Part shown: positions 18,201 to 26,238 of the stretch, one piece after another
Layout: each line of letters starts with the position of its first letter
How positions within the stretch are numbered: position 1 is the first letter of the stretch
Source of the DNA: Terriglobales bacterium
GTDB taxonomy: Bacteria; Acidobacteriota; Terriglobia; Terriglobales; Acidobacteriaceae
Reading direction: 5' to 3'
DNA: 53,254 nt
NCBI GenBank assembly: GCA_035567895.1
Contig: DATMPC010000114.1
Location: forward strand, 1 to 53,254
The notes under the pieces: model-generated
What the model was told of the DNA's origin: nothing
The model's input: the letters and a program-made list of their open reading frames with translations, nothing else
Databases searched by the model: none
Made by a program: the position numbers and the translations under genes

Positions 18201-18413
18201 AGGCCGGTATTGATGACGGCTTTGGCGATGATCATCGGAATGGCGCCCATGGCGCTGGGACTCGGAGAGGGTGGAGAGCAGAACGCTCCTTTGGGCCGCG
18301 CCGTAATCGGTGGATTGCTCTTCGCCACTGTTTCCACGCTTTTCTTCGTCCCCGCCGTCTTCAGCGTCGTCCACAGTCTGCGGCAACAAGACGCGGCCGG
18401 AGAACAACATTAA
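15255..18413 (+). CDS. RND efflux permease (HAE1/AcrB-type)
   Basis: The 1052-residue inner-membrane proton-driven pump has the usual plan: TM1 at residues 12-30, a large periplasmic loop, TM2-6, a second loop from about 560, and TM8-12. TM4 has the proton-relay pair D401/D402 (LAVGILVDDATVTIENIHR). In TM10 the AcrB lysine (K940 in SAKNAI) is replaced by alanine A951 in VATANSILVVSFAKEQL, so coupling must differ from AcrB. It is the first gene of a permease-adaptor-outer membrane factor operon (30 bases before the adaptor), an order less common than adaptor first. Substrates cannot be predicted; multicopper oxidase and metallothioneins nearby make metals or redox-active compounds worth testing. 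Confidence 0.93.
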   Translation: MWIVRLALRRPYTFVVLAILILIMGTLAALRTPTDIFPNINIPVVSIIWNYTGLAPTDMANRIISLQERNLTTTVNDIEHLESQSLNGVAVIKVFFHPGANISTAIAQIAGQSQTQLKQLPLGTTPPLIITYSASSVPILQLALSSPSLSEQQLNDYGLNFIRPQLTSVPGTAIPYPYGGKQRQVQVDLNTTALQANGLSPLDVVNAISAQNLILPTGTAKIGAFEYNVDMNGSPTTIQGLNDLPIKIVGTRTIYIHDVAFVRDGFPPQTNIVRVDGRRSTLMTIQKIGNASTLNIIAGIKQLLPSVKNTLPRDLQIRMLGDQSVFVRGAITGVVREALIAACLTAAMILLFLGSWRSTVIIAISIPLSILSSIAALSALGETINLMTLGGLALAVGILVDDATVTIENIHRYLSEGKELEEAILDGAQQIAIPALVSTLSICIVFVPMFLLTGVARYLFVPLAEAVVFAMLASYLLSRTLVPTLAKYFLKAHEEGSGHEPSRNPFVRFQAWFERGFERIRSAYRGLLETFINHRRIFVGGFLLACFLSFALLPWLGQDFFPAVDSGQFTLHLRAPTGTRIEETAALCDHVENEIRKQIPAEEFAGVIDNIGLPYSGINLSYSNSAPVGTQDADIIVALAPKHHPTAKYVHDLRLTLARDFPGVTFYFLPSDMVTQILNFGLPAPIDIQVVGNDLEANRQFADTLLARVKEVSGTSDLRIQQTFNQPKLHIDVDRTKAADIGYTQRDVATNLLVTLSGSSQTSPTFWLNPKNGVSYSIATQTPQYRVQSFQDLNNIPVTGTGTAPPSILASLASVTRVSDMSVVSHYNVAPVIDIFGSVQGRDLGGVSKDIFSIINASQKELPRGSKIIVRGQIQTMRSSFLGLLTGLVFAIALVYLLIVVNFQSWLDPFIILMALPAALAGIVWFLFMTGTTISVPALTGSIMCVGVATANSILVVSFAKEQLSEGRSPAEAALQAGYMRFRPVLMTALAMIIGMAPMALGLGEGGEQNAPLGRAVIGGLLFATVSTLFFVPAVFSVVHSLRQQDAAGEQH

Positions 18414-18442
18414 GAGATTCCCGAACCGGAATAGGAATAATT

Positions 18443-19666
18443 ATGGCAACGCAATCACAAACAGAAATCAATGTTCCCCAAGAAGCACCAACACTGAGCG
18501 CTGAGCAACCTCAGCGACGGTCCGAACGAGGTTGGATCGCGGGTATCGCGATTTTCCTTGTCTTTGCTGGAGTAGCCGCGTTCGGCATTGTCGCGCGCCG
18601 CCACAAGGGCGCTACGGTGCAGGCTGAAACCGCACAGTTGGCGGTTCCATCAGTATCGGTGGTCTCTCCGCAACATTCGGCGTCGGCGCAGGAGATCGTG
18701 CTGCCAGGGAATGTTCAGCCCTTCGTGAGTGCTCCAATTTACTCACGCACGAACGGTTATCTAAGACGCTGGTATGTAGACATCGGGGCGCATGTCAAAA
18801 AGGGACAGTTGCTGGCGGAGATCGACACTCCCGAAGTGGACCAGCAGTTGGAGCAATCGCGCAGCAATCTTGCTACTGCCCAGGCTAATCTCAAGCTCGC
18901 GGAAATCACGAAGAATCGGTACCAGGGTTTGCTGGCTACGCATGCAGTGGCACAACAGGATGTCGATAACGCCGTAGGCACTTACAACGCCAACCGGACA
19001 ATCGTCGAAGCCGACCAGGCAAATGTGAAGCAGCTTGAGGTTCTGCAATCGTTCGAGAAAATCTATGCGCCCTTTGACGGAATTATTACCGCACGCAATA
19101 CGGATATCGGAGCGCTGATCGCCTCTGGCAACAGCGGAGGAGTATCGACCGATCTTTTCCACATTTCTCAGCCGGGCAAGCTTCGTGTCTACGTGAATGT
19201 TCCGGAGCAGTACTCGCAGGACGCCAAACCAGGCATGACGGCAGATCTGACTTTGGCCGAGTTTCCCGGACGAAAATTTCAGGGCAAGCTGGTGCGTACC
19301 TCAGAGGCCATTAACGTCGCAACTCGCACGCTGATTGTGGAAATCGACGTCGACAATCCTGGCGGCGAGCTGCTCTCGGGCGCTTACGCCCAGGTCCATC
19401 TGAAGGTCGATGGACAGGGCTCCTCGTACCTGTTGCCAGTCTCGGCTCTCATATTTCGTTCGCAAGGATTGCAGGTCGCAGTCGTGAAGAATGGTAACGC
19501 CGTGCTCACTGCGGTTACTCCTGGCCGCGACTTCGGGGACCAAATTGAGATTGTTTCTGGCCTGACCGGCAACGATCCGGTCATCTCCAATCCGCCAGAC
19601 TCCATCGTCACTGGACAAAAGGTACAAGTGGTGCAGCCAGCCGCAATAACAGGAGGTGGGCAATGA
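18443..19666 (+). CDS. RND periplasmic adaptor (membrane fusion protein)
   Basis: The 407-residue protein has a cytoplasmic N-terminal tail, one membrane anchor (GWIAGIAIFLVFAGVAAFGIV, residues about 30-50), then the HlyD/AcrA order: barrel-sandwich half with GYLRRWYVDIGAHVKKGQLLAEIDTPEVDQQLEQ, an alpha-helical hairpin rich in Ala/Gln (to about 190), the second lipoyl half (YAPFDGIITARNTDIGALI), a beta-barrel and a membrane-proximal domain (LLPVSALIFRSQGLQVAVV). It links the permease to the outer-membrane factor. Its stop overlaps the next start by 4 bases (ATGA). Confidence 0.93.
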   Translation: MATQSQTEINVPQEAPTLSAEQPQRRSERGWIAGIAIFLVFAGVAAFGIVARRHKGATVQAETAQLAVPSVSVVSPQHSASAQEIVLPGNVQPFVSAPIYSRTNGYLRRWYVDIGAHVKKGQLLAEIDTPEVDQQLEQSRSNLATAQANLKLAEITKNRYQGLLATHAVAQQDVDNAVGTYNANRTIVEADQANVKQLEVLQSFEKIYAPFDGIITARNTDIGALIASGNSGGVSTDLFHISQPGKLRVYVNVPEQYSQDAKPGMTADLTLAEFPGRKFQGKLVRTSEAINVATRTLIVEIDVDNPGGELLSGAYAQVHLKVDGQGSSYLLPVSALIFRSQGLQVAVVKNGNAVLTAVTPGRDFGDQIEIVSGLTGNDPVISNPPDSIVTGQKVQVVQPAAITGGGQ

Positions 19667-21195
19667 ACTCACGTCGCGATAAAAGGCCTGGAATTCAAAT
19701 CCGGAATCTCAGCCTGGGAAGTATCTGCATTGCTACTGCAATCTTATTTAGTGGCTGTGCAGTCGGGCCGAAGTACCAACGTCCGCCTGTCGATGTTCCG
19801 CCGGCTTATAAAGAGGTTGGCAACTGGAAAGCTGCTGAGCCCAGTGAGCAGAAGCTTGGCGGTAATTGGTGGGAAATATTCCAAGATCCTCAACTGAATG
19901 CGCTAGAAGAGCAAGTCAATGTCTCTAATCAAAACTTGAAGATCGCGCAGGCTCAATACACGCAGGCTCGTGCGCTGCTCCGCTACAACCGCGCCGACTA
20001 CTTCCCTACGATCACCGCCGCTCCATCAGTGACACGCGGGAGAGTTTCGAGCAACCGTCCAGCTCAAAGCGCTATTTCCAATGGTAAGACGACCACCGAC
20101 ATCCAACTGCCACTTGAACTGTCGTACGAGATCGACGCCTGGGGACGCGTTCGCAACAACGTGGCATCTTTTCGAGCAGAGGCGCAAGCTAGTGCGGCCG
20201 ATCTGGCAACAGTGAACTTGAGTATGCACGCGCAACTGGCTCTTTTCTACTTCCAGGCGCGCAGCCTCGACGCGCAGGAACAACTTCTGAACTCCACCGT
20301 CGCTCAGTATGAGCAGGCGCTGCGACTCAATGAGGACCGGTTTCGAGGCGGAGTTGGCTCCGAGGTTGAAGTCGAGCAGGCCAGGACGCAGCTTGAAACA
20401 ACGCGTGCTCAGGCAATCGATGTCGGTGTGCTCCGGGCCCAATTCGAGCATGCCGTTGCCATTCTGATCGGCAAACCTCCGGCATCCTTCAGCCTTCCGC
20501 CTCTGCCGCTGCGCACGCCGCCGCCTGCAATTCCGGCAGGAATGCCGTCGGAGCTGCTCGAGCGCCGTCCCGACATAGCGTCCGCTGAGAGACTTGTGGC
20601 GGCCGCGAACGCCCGCATCGGTGTCGCCAAGGCCGCCTACTATCCCCTTTTGAACCTCGTGGCCGCCGGAGGATTTGAGAGCGGTTCCATTACGACACTG
20701 TTGTCCGGTCCGAGCGCATTGTGGGCGGTAGGGCCGTCGGCGCTATACACGATATTTGATGGAGGCAGACGCCACGCAGCCTCTGACCAGGCCATTGCGG
20801 CTCATGATCAAACGGTCGCTTCCTATCGCGAAACCGTGCTCACCAGTTTCCAGCAAGTGGAAGACAATCTCGCCGCACTGCGCATTCTGGAAAAGGAGGC
20901 TGAGACTCAGCATGTGGCAGTGGTCGCTGCGCAGAAGTCCCTGGACCTCTCCGTCCAGCGGTACAACGGCGGCGTCACTAGCTATCTGGAAGTGACCGTT
21001 GCTCAAAGTGCGGCTCTCGCCGACGAAGTTACGGCCGTGAACATTCTCGGTCGGCGAATGGTTGCGGCCGTCCAGTTGGTCCAGGCTCTCGGTGGAGGAT
21101 GGGACAGCTCCAGCCTTCCTCAACGTCCGGAATGTTGCGGGAAGCTTGTGGGACAAGAACATCAACAGGCCATCGGGAAAAAAGCTTCGAGCTAA
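19663..21195 (+). CDS. Outer-membrane factor lipoprotein (NodT/OprM family)
   Basis: The 510-residue protein has a lipoprotein signal with lipobox LFSGC (Cys31), followed by AVGPKYQRPPVDVPPAYKE, the classical opening of NodT-family channels. Two TolC-like repeats follow, each with long Ala/Gln-rich helices (QNLKIAQAQYTQARALL; later RYNGGVTSYLEVTVAQSAALADEV). It forms the trimeric exit duct of the RND pump. The start overlaps the adaptor stop. The Ser/Gln/Cys-containing C-terminal tail after QALGGGW is longer than usual but unremarkable. Confidence 0.93.
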   Translation: MNSRRDKRPGIQIRNLSLGSICIATAILFSGCAVGPKYQRPPVDVPPAYKEVGNWKAAEPSEQKLGGNWWEIFQDPQLNALEEQVNVSNQNLKIAQAQYTQARALLRYNRADYFPTITAAPSVTRGRVSSNRPAQSAISNGKTTTDIQLPLELSYEIDAWGRVRNNVASFRAEAQASAADLATVNLSMHAQLALFYFQARSLDAQEQLLNSTVAQYEQALRLNEDRFRGGVGSEVEVEQARTQLETTRAQAIDVGVLRAQFEHAVAILIGKPPASFSLPPLPLRTPPPAIPAGMPSELLERRPDIASAERLVAAANARIGVAKAAYYPLLNLVAAGGFESGSITTLLSGPSALWAVGPSALYTIFDGGRRHAASDQAIAAHDQTVASYRETVLTSFQQVEDNLAALRILEKEAETQHVAVVAAQKSLDLSVQRYNGGVTSYLEVTVAQSAALADEVTAVNILGRRMVAAVQLVQALGGGWDSSSLPQRPECCGKLVGQEHQQAIGKKASS

Positions 21196-21304
21196 ATAAC
21201 AGGGTTCATCCAGCCCCAACTCCAGATTGACAGAGATGTCCAGATGCCGACACCGTTTGCGTTTGTTGTGGTCTTGACTACGTGACTTTTCAATCTCTTC
21301 CGAA

Positions 21305-21319
21305 TGGCACGCCATTTGC
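21305..21319 (+). promoter_or_regulatory. Strong sigma-54 (-24/-12) promoter match
   Basis: TGGCACGCCATTTGC matches TGGCAC-N5-TTGC at every defined position. It lies 110 bases after the efflux operon and 60 bases before the ATG at 21380, so the transcript would start near 21330 with a leader of about 50 bases. Confidence 0.65.
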
Positions 21320-21379
21320 CCTTAGGACACTGAATGTCGCGAAGCGACGGCAGTTTCAACAGAAAGGAATCAATAAAAA

Positions 21380-21889
21380 ATGAAGAACCATCGGATTCTA
21401 ACGATCGTCCTGGCATTGATCACAACCCCATTCGCAGCGTCCGCCCAAGTGCATGGATTGAGTAAGGAAGGAGCCACTCCAACGCCACCGATACTGACTG
21501 GCGTTCACGATCGCGATGCCGCAGAGTTGGCAGACGTTCTTGCAATTCCTACACCGGTACCGCTGGGACCAGCCGACCTTCTCAATGAGTACGAACAAGC
21601 GATGGCTTCGACCGCTCAAGGCTTCAATGCTGAAGTGAGTCAAATCGCTGAGGCCGTGCAGCAAAAGAAGATTACCGAGGACCAGGGCGAATACCTCTGC
21701 AAAGAGGCATACCAGTTAGCAATGATGCAGTTTCAGGTACTCAGCAGCCTGCATGACATGCTGGCAGAACAAATGAGCCAGACGCCAGACGCCCCACAGC
21801 CTGAAAATCCGCCGCCAGCGGCAGGACTCAACGGGAGCGGTTATCACAACGACGTCCATACAGTTAGAGCCAACGAGAAGGCCATCTAA
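21380..21889 (+). CDS. Small secreted protein of unknown function
   Basis: The 169-residue product has a clear signal peptide (MKNHRILTIVLALITTPFAASAQ). The mature part is short, with a helical middle (DLLNEYEQAMASTAQGFNAEVSQIAEAVQQKKITEDQGEYLCKEAYQLAMMQFQVLSSLHDML) and a Pro-rich C-terminal segment (TPDAPQPENPPPAA). GAAAGGAATC is upstream of the ATG. It lies downstream of the efflux genes but has its own probable sigma-54 promoter. I do not recognise the family; a periplasmic stress protein is a guess from size and helical content. Confidence 0.8.
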   Translation: MKNHRILTIVLALITTPFAASAQVHGLSKEGATPTPPILTGVHDRDAAELADVLAIPTPVPLGPADLLNEYEQAMASTAQGFNAEVSQIAEAVQQKKITEDQGEYLCKEAYQLAMMQFQVLSSLHDMLAEQMSQTPDAPQPENPPPAAGLNGSGYHNDVHTVRANEKAI

Positions 21890-22089
21890 CCATGGCTCTC
21901 CCACAAGGGGAATTATTCGGAAAGATGGGCAGACTTATTTCCTGTTATGAGACTCGTACGATAGGAGAGAACGTTCGACGTATTCCGATACTCACTTGGG
22001 CAAACCCGCGGATTCCAGTTTGAGTCTAGACTTAAGAGCGGCTCTGGGATCAGCGCAAGATGTGAAACTACTACTTCATGGAGGTTATG

Positions 22090-22968
22090 GTGAATAAGAA
22101 AGAAGTTTCTGCAAGCTTAGCTGGAAAGGTTTCTCTCGGACGCGAGCTTTCGGTCCATCGCCTTGGCTTTGGAGCGATGCGCCTCACGGGGGAAGGTATC
22201 TGGGGTCCGCCGCGGGATCGTAACAAAGCGCTCGCGGTTCTGCGCCGCGCGGTAGAGTTGGACGTCAACTTCATCGATACCGCGGATTCTTACGGTCCCA
22301 ACGTCAGTGAAGAATTAATTGCCGAAGCCCTGTTTCCTTATCCCCAAGGACTGGTGATTGCAACTAAGGGCGGCTGGAACCGTCCAGGCCCAAATCAGTG
22401 GACCCATGACGCGACTCCTGCTCACCTGCGTAAGGCAGTGGAAGGCAGCCTCAAGAGATTGAGAGTGGACCGCATCGATGTCTACCAGCTCCACACTCCG
22501 GATCCGGTCGTGTCCTTTGATGCCTCGGTTGAAACTCTGGCCGAGCTGCGAAACCAGGGGAAGATTCGAGTGGTCGCATTGTCGAACGTGACCAGGGAGC
22601 ATATTGAGCGTGCACGCAGGATTGTTCCCATTGCCTCTGTCCAAAACCGGTACAGCTTCGCCGACCGCGAATGGGACTACGTCGTGGACTATTGTGAAAG
22701 CAATGGAATCGCATTTATTCCATGGTTTCCTCTCGGGGCAGGCAAGGTCGCCGGAGATGTGCTGAACGAAATCGCGAAGGCGCATCAGGCAACTCCGAAG
22801 CAGGTCGCATTAGCCTGGCTCCTGCGCCGCTCCCCCCTTATTCTGCCCATTCCGGGAACCAGCTCGGTCGAGCATCTCGAGGAGAATGTCGCGGCTGCCT
22901 CGCTGAAGCTCACGGATGAAGAGTACGAGAGCCTCGCAGGTGTTCCGCAGTTGGTCGCATCGCGATAA
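22090..22968 (+). CDS. Aldo/keto reductase
   Basis: The 292-residue NADPH-dependent oxidoreductase has the AKR barrel with the catalytic tetrad visible: Asp and Tyr in FIDTADSYGP, Lys in VIATKGGW and His in VYQLHTPDP. The cofactor region near the end reads ILPIPGTSSVEHLEENVAA. The start is debatable: GGAGG at 22080-22084 best serves GTG 22090, but ATG 22087 and ATG 22078 are in frame. The aldehyde or ketone substrate is not known. It stands alone between the secreted protein gene and a repeat element. Confidence 0.9.
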   Translation: MNKKEVSASLAGKVSLGRELSVHRLGFGAMRLTGEGIWGPPRDRNKALAVLRRAVELDVNFIDTADSYGPNVSEELIAEALFPYPQGLVIATKGGWNRPGPNQWTHDATPAHLRKAVEGSLKRLRVDRIDVYQLHTPDPVVSFDASVETLAELRNQGKIRVVALSNVTREHIERARRIVPIASVQNRYSFADREWDYVVDYCESNGIAFIPWFPLGAGKVAGDVLNEIAKAHQATPKQVALAWLLRRSPLILPIPGTSSVEHLEENVAAASLKLTDEEYESLAGVPQLVASR

Positions 22969-23025
22969 GGAACGGAAGAGGGCTGGCCTTCGGCACGGAA
23001 TTATGGGGGATGGAGTTCTTCAAGA

Positions 23026-23193
23026 ACTGTCATCCCTCGCGCCGCCGCGACGTTGGTGGTACCTCGAAGCTTGGTTTTGCGGCGCGGGGGATCTGCTGTT
23101 TTTTCAGTTCGACGCAAACAGCAGATCCCCCAAAGCCGCTTTTAAGTTCTTGGGCTCATGAACGATGCCGCAGCGGCTCTGAGGGATGACAGT
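23026..23193. repeat. Palindromic intergenic element, TGTCATCC family (copy 2)
   Basis: Perfect 13-base terminal inverted repeats ACTGTCATCCCTC (23026-23038) and GAGGGATGACAGT (23181-23193). Inside, GGGGGATCTGCTGTTT (23086-23101) and AAACAGCAGATCCCCC (23116-23131) form a second perfect 16-base inverted repeat. Total 168 bp, noncoding. The rest of 22969-23439 holds no gene that I can support. Confidence 0.75.
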
Positions 23194-23439
23194 GTTTAAT
23201 AAGTGCATATCGAAAACAAGGCTCCGCTGAAGCCGGACAAAGCAACCTGAACGGCGCAGCTCCGCTTCCCTCTCTACCGAGCCTTGCTGACTGCTTTGAC
23301 GGCTCTCTTGCTCCTCACCACCTCCAGCCCTACCCATCTCTTGAAGACGAACGATCCTTGGCAATTATGTCCTCTATTAAGCTGCTTGGATTCAGAGCTG
23401 ATGGCGAAGTCGTACGTTGTTCGCCACCCTGGGCAGAAC

Positions 23440-24915
23440 TCACTTGAACAAGATCTTCGCCATCATGCCCTTGTCTTCATGATTCAGCAGATGGCAGTGG
23501 AAGAGCGACATGCCGCGGATGATTGGATCGGTGAAATCCATCACCAGGTCCACTGAGCCGCCGTATGGGACGTCAACGGTGTCGAGCCATACCGGATCTT
23601 TCAGTCGCTTATTCCCGACGGCGTACACCAGGAAGTGGACCTGATGAATGTGAAACGGGTGTACCTCTTTGGACAGATTCTCGACGCGCCAGTGCTGCAG
23701 CGAACCGACATGCACCGTCAGCATGGGGGCATCGTTCATGTGGAACTTCTGCTGGTTGATGTAGAAGCCCTGTTTGTCTTCCGTGAAGTTGACTACGAAT
23801 TTCGGTTCAGTATCTTCGACGCGCTTAAGGACCGTGGGCGAGAAAACCATATGGACAGGTGCGCCACGCAGCGAGTGATGAGCCGGGGGACTCGACGCCT
23901 TCGCCGGGACGATATCGGCCAGAACCATTGCGGGATTGGAATCGCCGTCCGGGCCTGTGTCGAAGCAGTTTGTGCGCAAAGCGGCGTGAGAGTCCACTGG
24001 CGGTCCAGTGACGATTGCCTCCACTCTCCCTGCTGGTGGAACCAGCACGTGCTTCATCGACCGCTTTAGAGTCGACGGATCGTGGTAGGCGAGTGGCATG
24101 CCATCCAGTGCAACCACTCCCAGCGGTTCTGAATCCAGTTCCAGATCGACATAACGATCCGGGCTGGCGTTCACAATTCTCCAAAACTGACGCTCTCCCG
24201 GCGCGATGTCGATTTGCGGGCGCAAGGTTCCGTTCACAGTAAACGCCCGTTCTGGATCCTCAGGAGCAGTGCCGCACTGTGTGGTCTGCATCGAGACTGC
24301 TTCCATCACTTTGTTTTTGTCGGCGGCATCGCTGGGCAGAACAAGATCGCGCAGCACCATAATTCGCTCGCGCATGTTCGCTACTTCGGACACATATCGA
24401 TCGATACCCTCAACGACGATGGCGCCGGACATGCCGTCGAGATCCTGCTGGTAGCTCTCTCCATGGGGGTGAGTGTGGTACCAGTAGAGTCCCGGGGCCT
24501 GTTCTGCCGGTACTTGGACCGCATAGTGCAAAGTCTCTCCAGGCATGGCCATCATGGTAAGAACATCGTCCTGTGGCTTGTTAGGCGAAACGTGCAATCC
24601 ATGGAAGTGAAGATTCGTCATGTTCATGCACGGAAGATCCAGACACTTTTCTTTCGATTGCACAGCAAGGTGATTCGTGTATTCCACATTCACGGTGCTT
24701 CCAGGCTGGACACGAATCACCGGTGGGATGTCCTTGTCCGCATATCCAAATGCAGACTTACCTGTGACGGGATCTGATACTGCCGTCAGCCTCACGGGGA
24801 TCGTCGCTTCAGGTAGTTCTGACAGGATGCGATCCTGCCGGGTTGCAGCTGCGCCAAGCAGAGCAATCATCGCCAGCGATGCAGAGCGTGCGAGTTTTTG
24901 AACGAACTTTTTCAT
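23440..24915 (-). CDS. Multicopper oxidase
   Basis: The 491-residue protein has a signal peptide (MKKFVQKLARSASLAMIALLGAAAT) and the three-cupredoxin plan. All four copper-binding blocks are present: HFHGLH, YWYHTHPHGE, HPFHIHQVHF and HCHLLNHEDKGMM, giving type 1, 2 and 3 sites with a Met axial ligand. It should oxidise a substrate (phenolics, Cu(I) or another metal) and reduce O2 to water in the periplasm. It resembles the CueO/bilirubin-oxidase-like group but lacks an obvious Met-rich copper-sensing insert, so cuprous oxidase activity is uncertain. A repeat element lies just upstream. Confidence 0.93.
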   Translation of the reverse strand: MKKFVQKLARSASLAMIALLGAAATRQDRILSELPEATIPVRLTAVSDPVTGKSAFGYADKDIPPVIRVQPGSTVNVEYTNHLAVQSKEKCLDLPCMNMTNLHFHGLHVSPNKPQDDVLTMMAMPGETLHYAVQVPAEQAPGLYWYHTHPHGESYQQDLDGMSGAIVVEGIDRYVSEVANMRERIMVLRDLVLPSDAADKNKVMEAVSMQTTQCGTAPEDPERAFTVNGTLRPQIDIAPGERQFWRIVNASPDRYVDLELDSEPLGVVALDGMPLAYHDPSTLKRSMKHVLVPPAGRVEAIVTGPPVDSHAALRTNCFDTGPDGDSNPAMVLADIVPAKASSPPAHHSLRGAPVHMVFSPTVLKRVEDTEPKFVVNFTEDKQGFYINQQKFHMNDAPMLTVHVGSLQHWRVENLSKEVHPFHIHQVHFLVYAVGNKRLKDPVWLDTVDVPYGGSVDLVMDFTDPIIRGMSLFHCHLLNHEDKGMMAKILFK

Positions 24916-24940
24916 GGCTTTGCGCCGAATCAGCTCATAC

Positions 24941-25106
24941 TGTCATCCCCCGCTCCGCCGCCACGCTCGTGGGCTTCTGCCTCAATCTGATTTTGCGGAG
25001 TGGGGGATCTGCTTTTTCGCGGGAATAAGCAAACAGCAGATCCCTTCGACCGCAAGATCGCAGAGTTGATGGTGCTGAAAGTCTCGCGGCAGTCGAAGGG
25101 ATGACA
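24941..25106. repeat. Palindromic intergenic element, TGTCATCC family (copy 3)
   Basis: Ends TGTCATCCC (24941-24949) and GGGATGACA (25098-25106). The interior again has GGGATCTGCT and AGCAGATCCC arms (around 25004 and 25036). It lies 25 bases upstream of the multicopper oxidase ATG, so it sits in that gene's promoter region. Confidence 0.7.
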
Positions 25107-25247
25107 ATATCAGGAATCTTTTCCTTGCTCCAGACAGCCTGTTGCAATCCCAGCCTTCGCCAAAATGGCACGCGACCGTCATCAGTAGTATTGTCGTCTC
25201 GGCCCACGCTGCAATTCAGGACTGATCGTGACGACTTCTCGTCTTCC

Positions 25248-25698
25248 TCAACGACCTTGAGTCGAAACCTGTTGCCGAACCGGGGCCGACTTTTCCGCCA
25301 CGGCAGTGATCGGCACGGTGCGAAGTTGCTGCCCGATAAACCTCCCGTGACCATAGTCCGAGGTGAGCAATCGCCGCTCTTTTTGCGTGCGAACTTCCAC
25401 GAGCGTGCAGCCTTCGGGGGAGTCGACGAAGATAAGTTCCGCGGATTTCGGAGTGTCTTTCAGTGGCAATGGAAGCGTCGCTGCTTCTCCCTGGACAGGC
25501 ATGTGCTTCGAATCGACAAGTAGCAGCATGCCTGAATCCATCATGTCAACCTCATAAGTACCTGGAGGCAGAATCGCGCCTTCGAAGACGAACGTGAATG
25601 GTGGCCACCTGCTTCGCCGGCGCCTGAGCGAACCCTGCCAGCGAGCAAAAACTGGCTACAGCCAAGATCAGCAAAATATCCAGAAGTTTGCGTGTCAT
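25248..25698 (-). pseudogene. Secreted beta-rich protein with frameshift
   Basis: ATG 25698 (AGAGG upstream) starts a signal peptide, MTRKLLDILLILAVASFCSLAGFAQ, then APAKQVATIH, after which the frame ends at 25552. The next frame, entered near 25590-25612, continues sensibly as PFTFVFEGAILPPGTYEVDMMDSGMLLL...VDSKHMPVQG to a stop at 25248. The phrase resembles small acidobacterial secreted proteins with an F-x-F-x-G-x-I-LPAGTYEV motif. Removing one base in GTGGCCACC restores one frame of about 150 residues. Either the gene is broken or the sequence has a one-base error. Function unknown. Confidence 0.65.
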
Positions 25699-26186
25699 AT
25701 AAATGCCTCTAAGTCCAACCATGCTTGTTGAGTGAACGCAGCCTGAACAAACCATCGCCTGGTGCTGTCCACACCGCTTTGACAGGGGAGCCGAGCCAAG
25801 ACACCGAGGGAGGAGGCCGCTCGGCTCCCGTGTATCGACCAGGATTCTTGGTCCCGGCTGGTAGGGATGTTGCACGTTCCATTCCACTGCGAGGACGGGA
25901 CAGCTGGGCTCTGTCTTTAGCGCAAAAGCCTTCAAAACGTCGAATTTCGCTAAGGGCGGAGCGGCGTGCGGTGCGCGGAGGTTCTCTGGCCGGCGTTCAT
26001 GTGTCAACTGATTGACTGACGCCGTGTCGCAGGATTCACATGCGCGACCGGAATTCATGCGGTGACGGCGGTGACGTCGGCTCGTCGACCAAAATCTCGA
26101 GAAACGCGGATACGTGAATCGAGTCCGCTCCCGCCAACTCGATCATTCCTCGTCAGTTCGCGAACGCTGAAACAAACAGAACCGTT

Positions 26187-26201
26187 TGGAATTCAAGTTG
26201 C
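26187..26201 (+). promoter_or_regulatory. Candidate sigma-54 promoter of the receiver/AKR block
   Basis: TGGAATTCAAGTTGC, followed by TTTC, keeps GG-N10-GC and a perfect -12 TTGC, but the -24 element lacks CAC. It ends 37 bases before the ATG at 26239. Confidence 0.4.
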
Positions 26202-26238
26202 TTTCATGCACAGCGAGATGGGTTGGAAGGAGAGCGCT

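Noticed and set aside
25700-26058. Upstream extension of the frameshifted secreted protein
   Set aside because: The residues before MTRKLL are not protein-like, and the ribosome binding site and signal peptide support the start at 25698.
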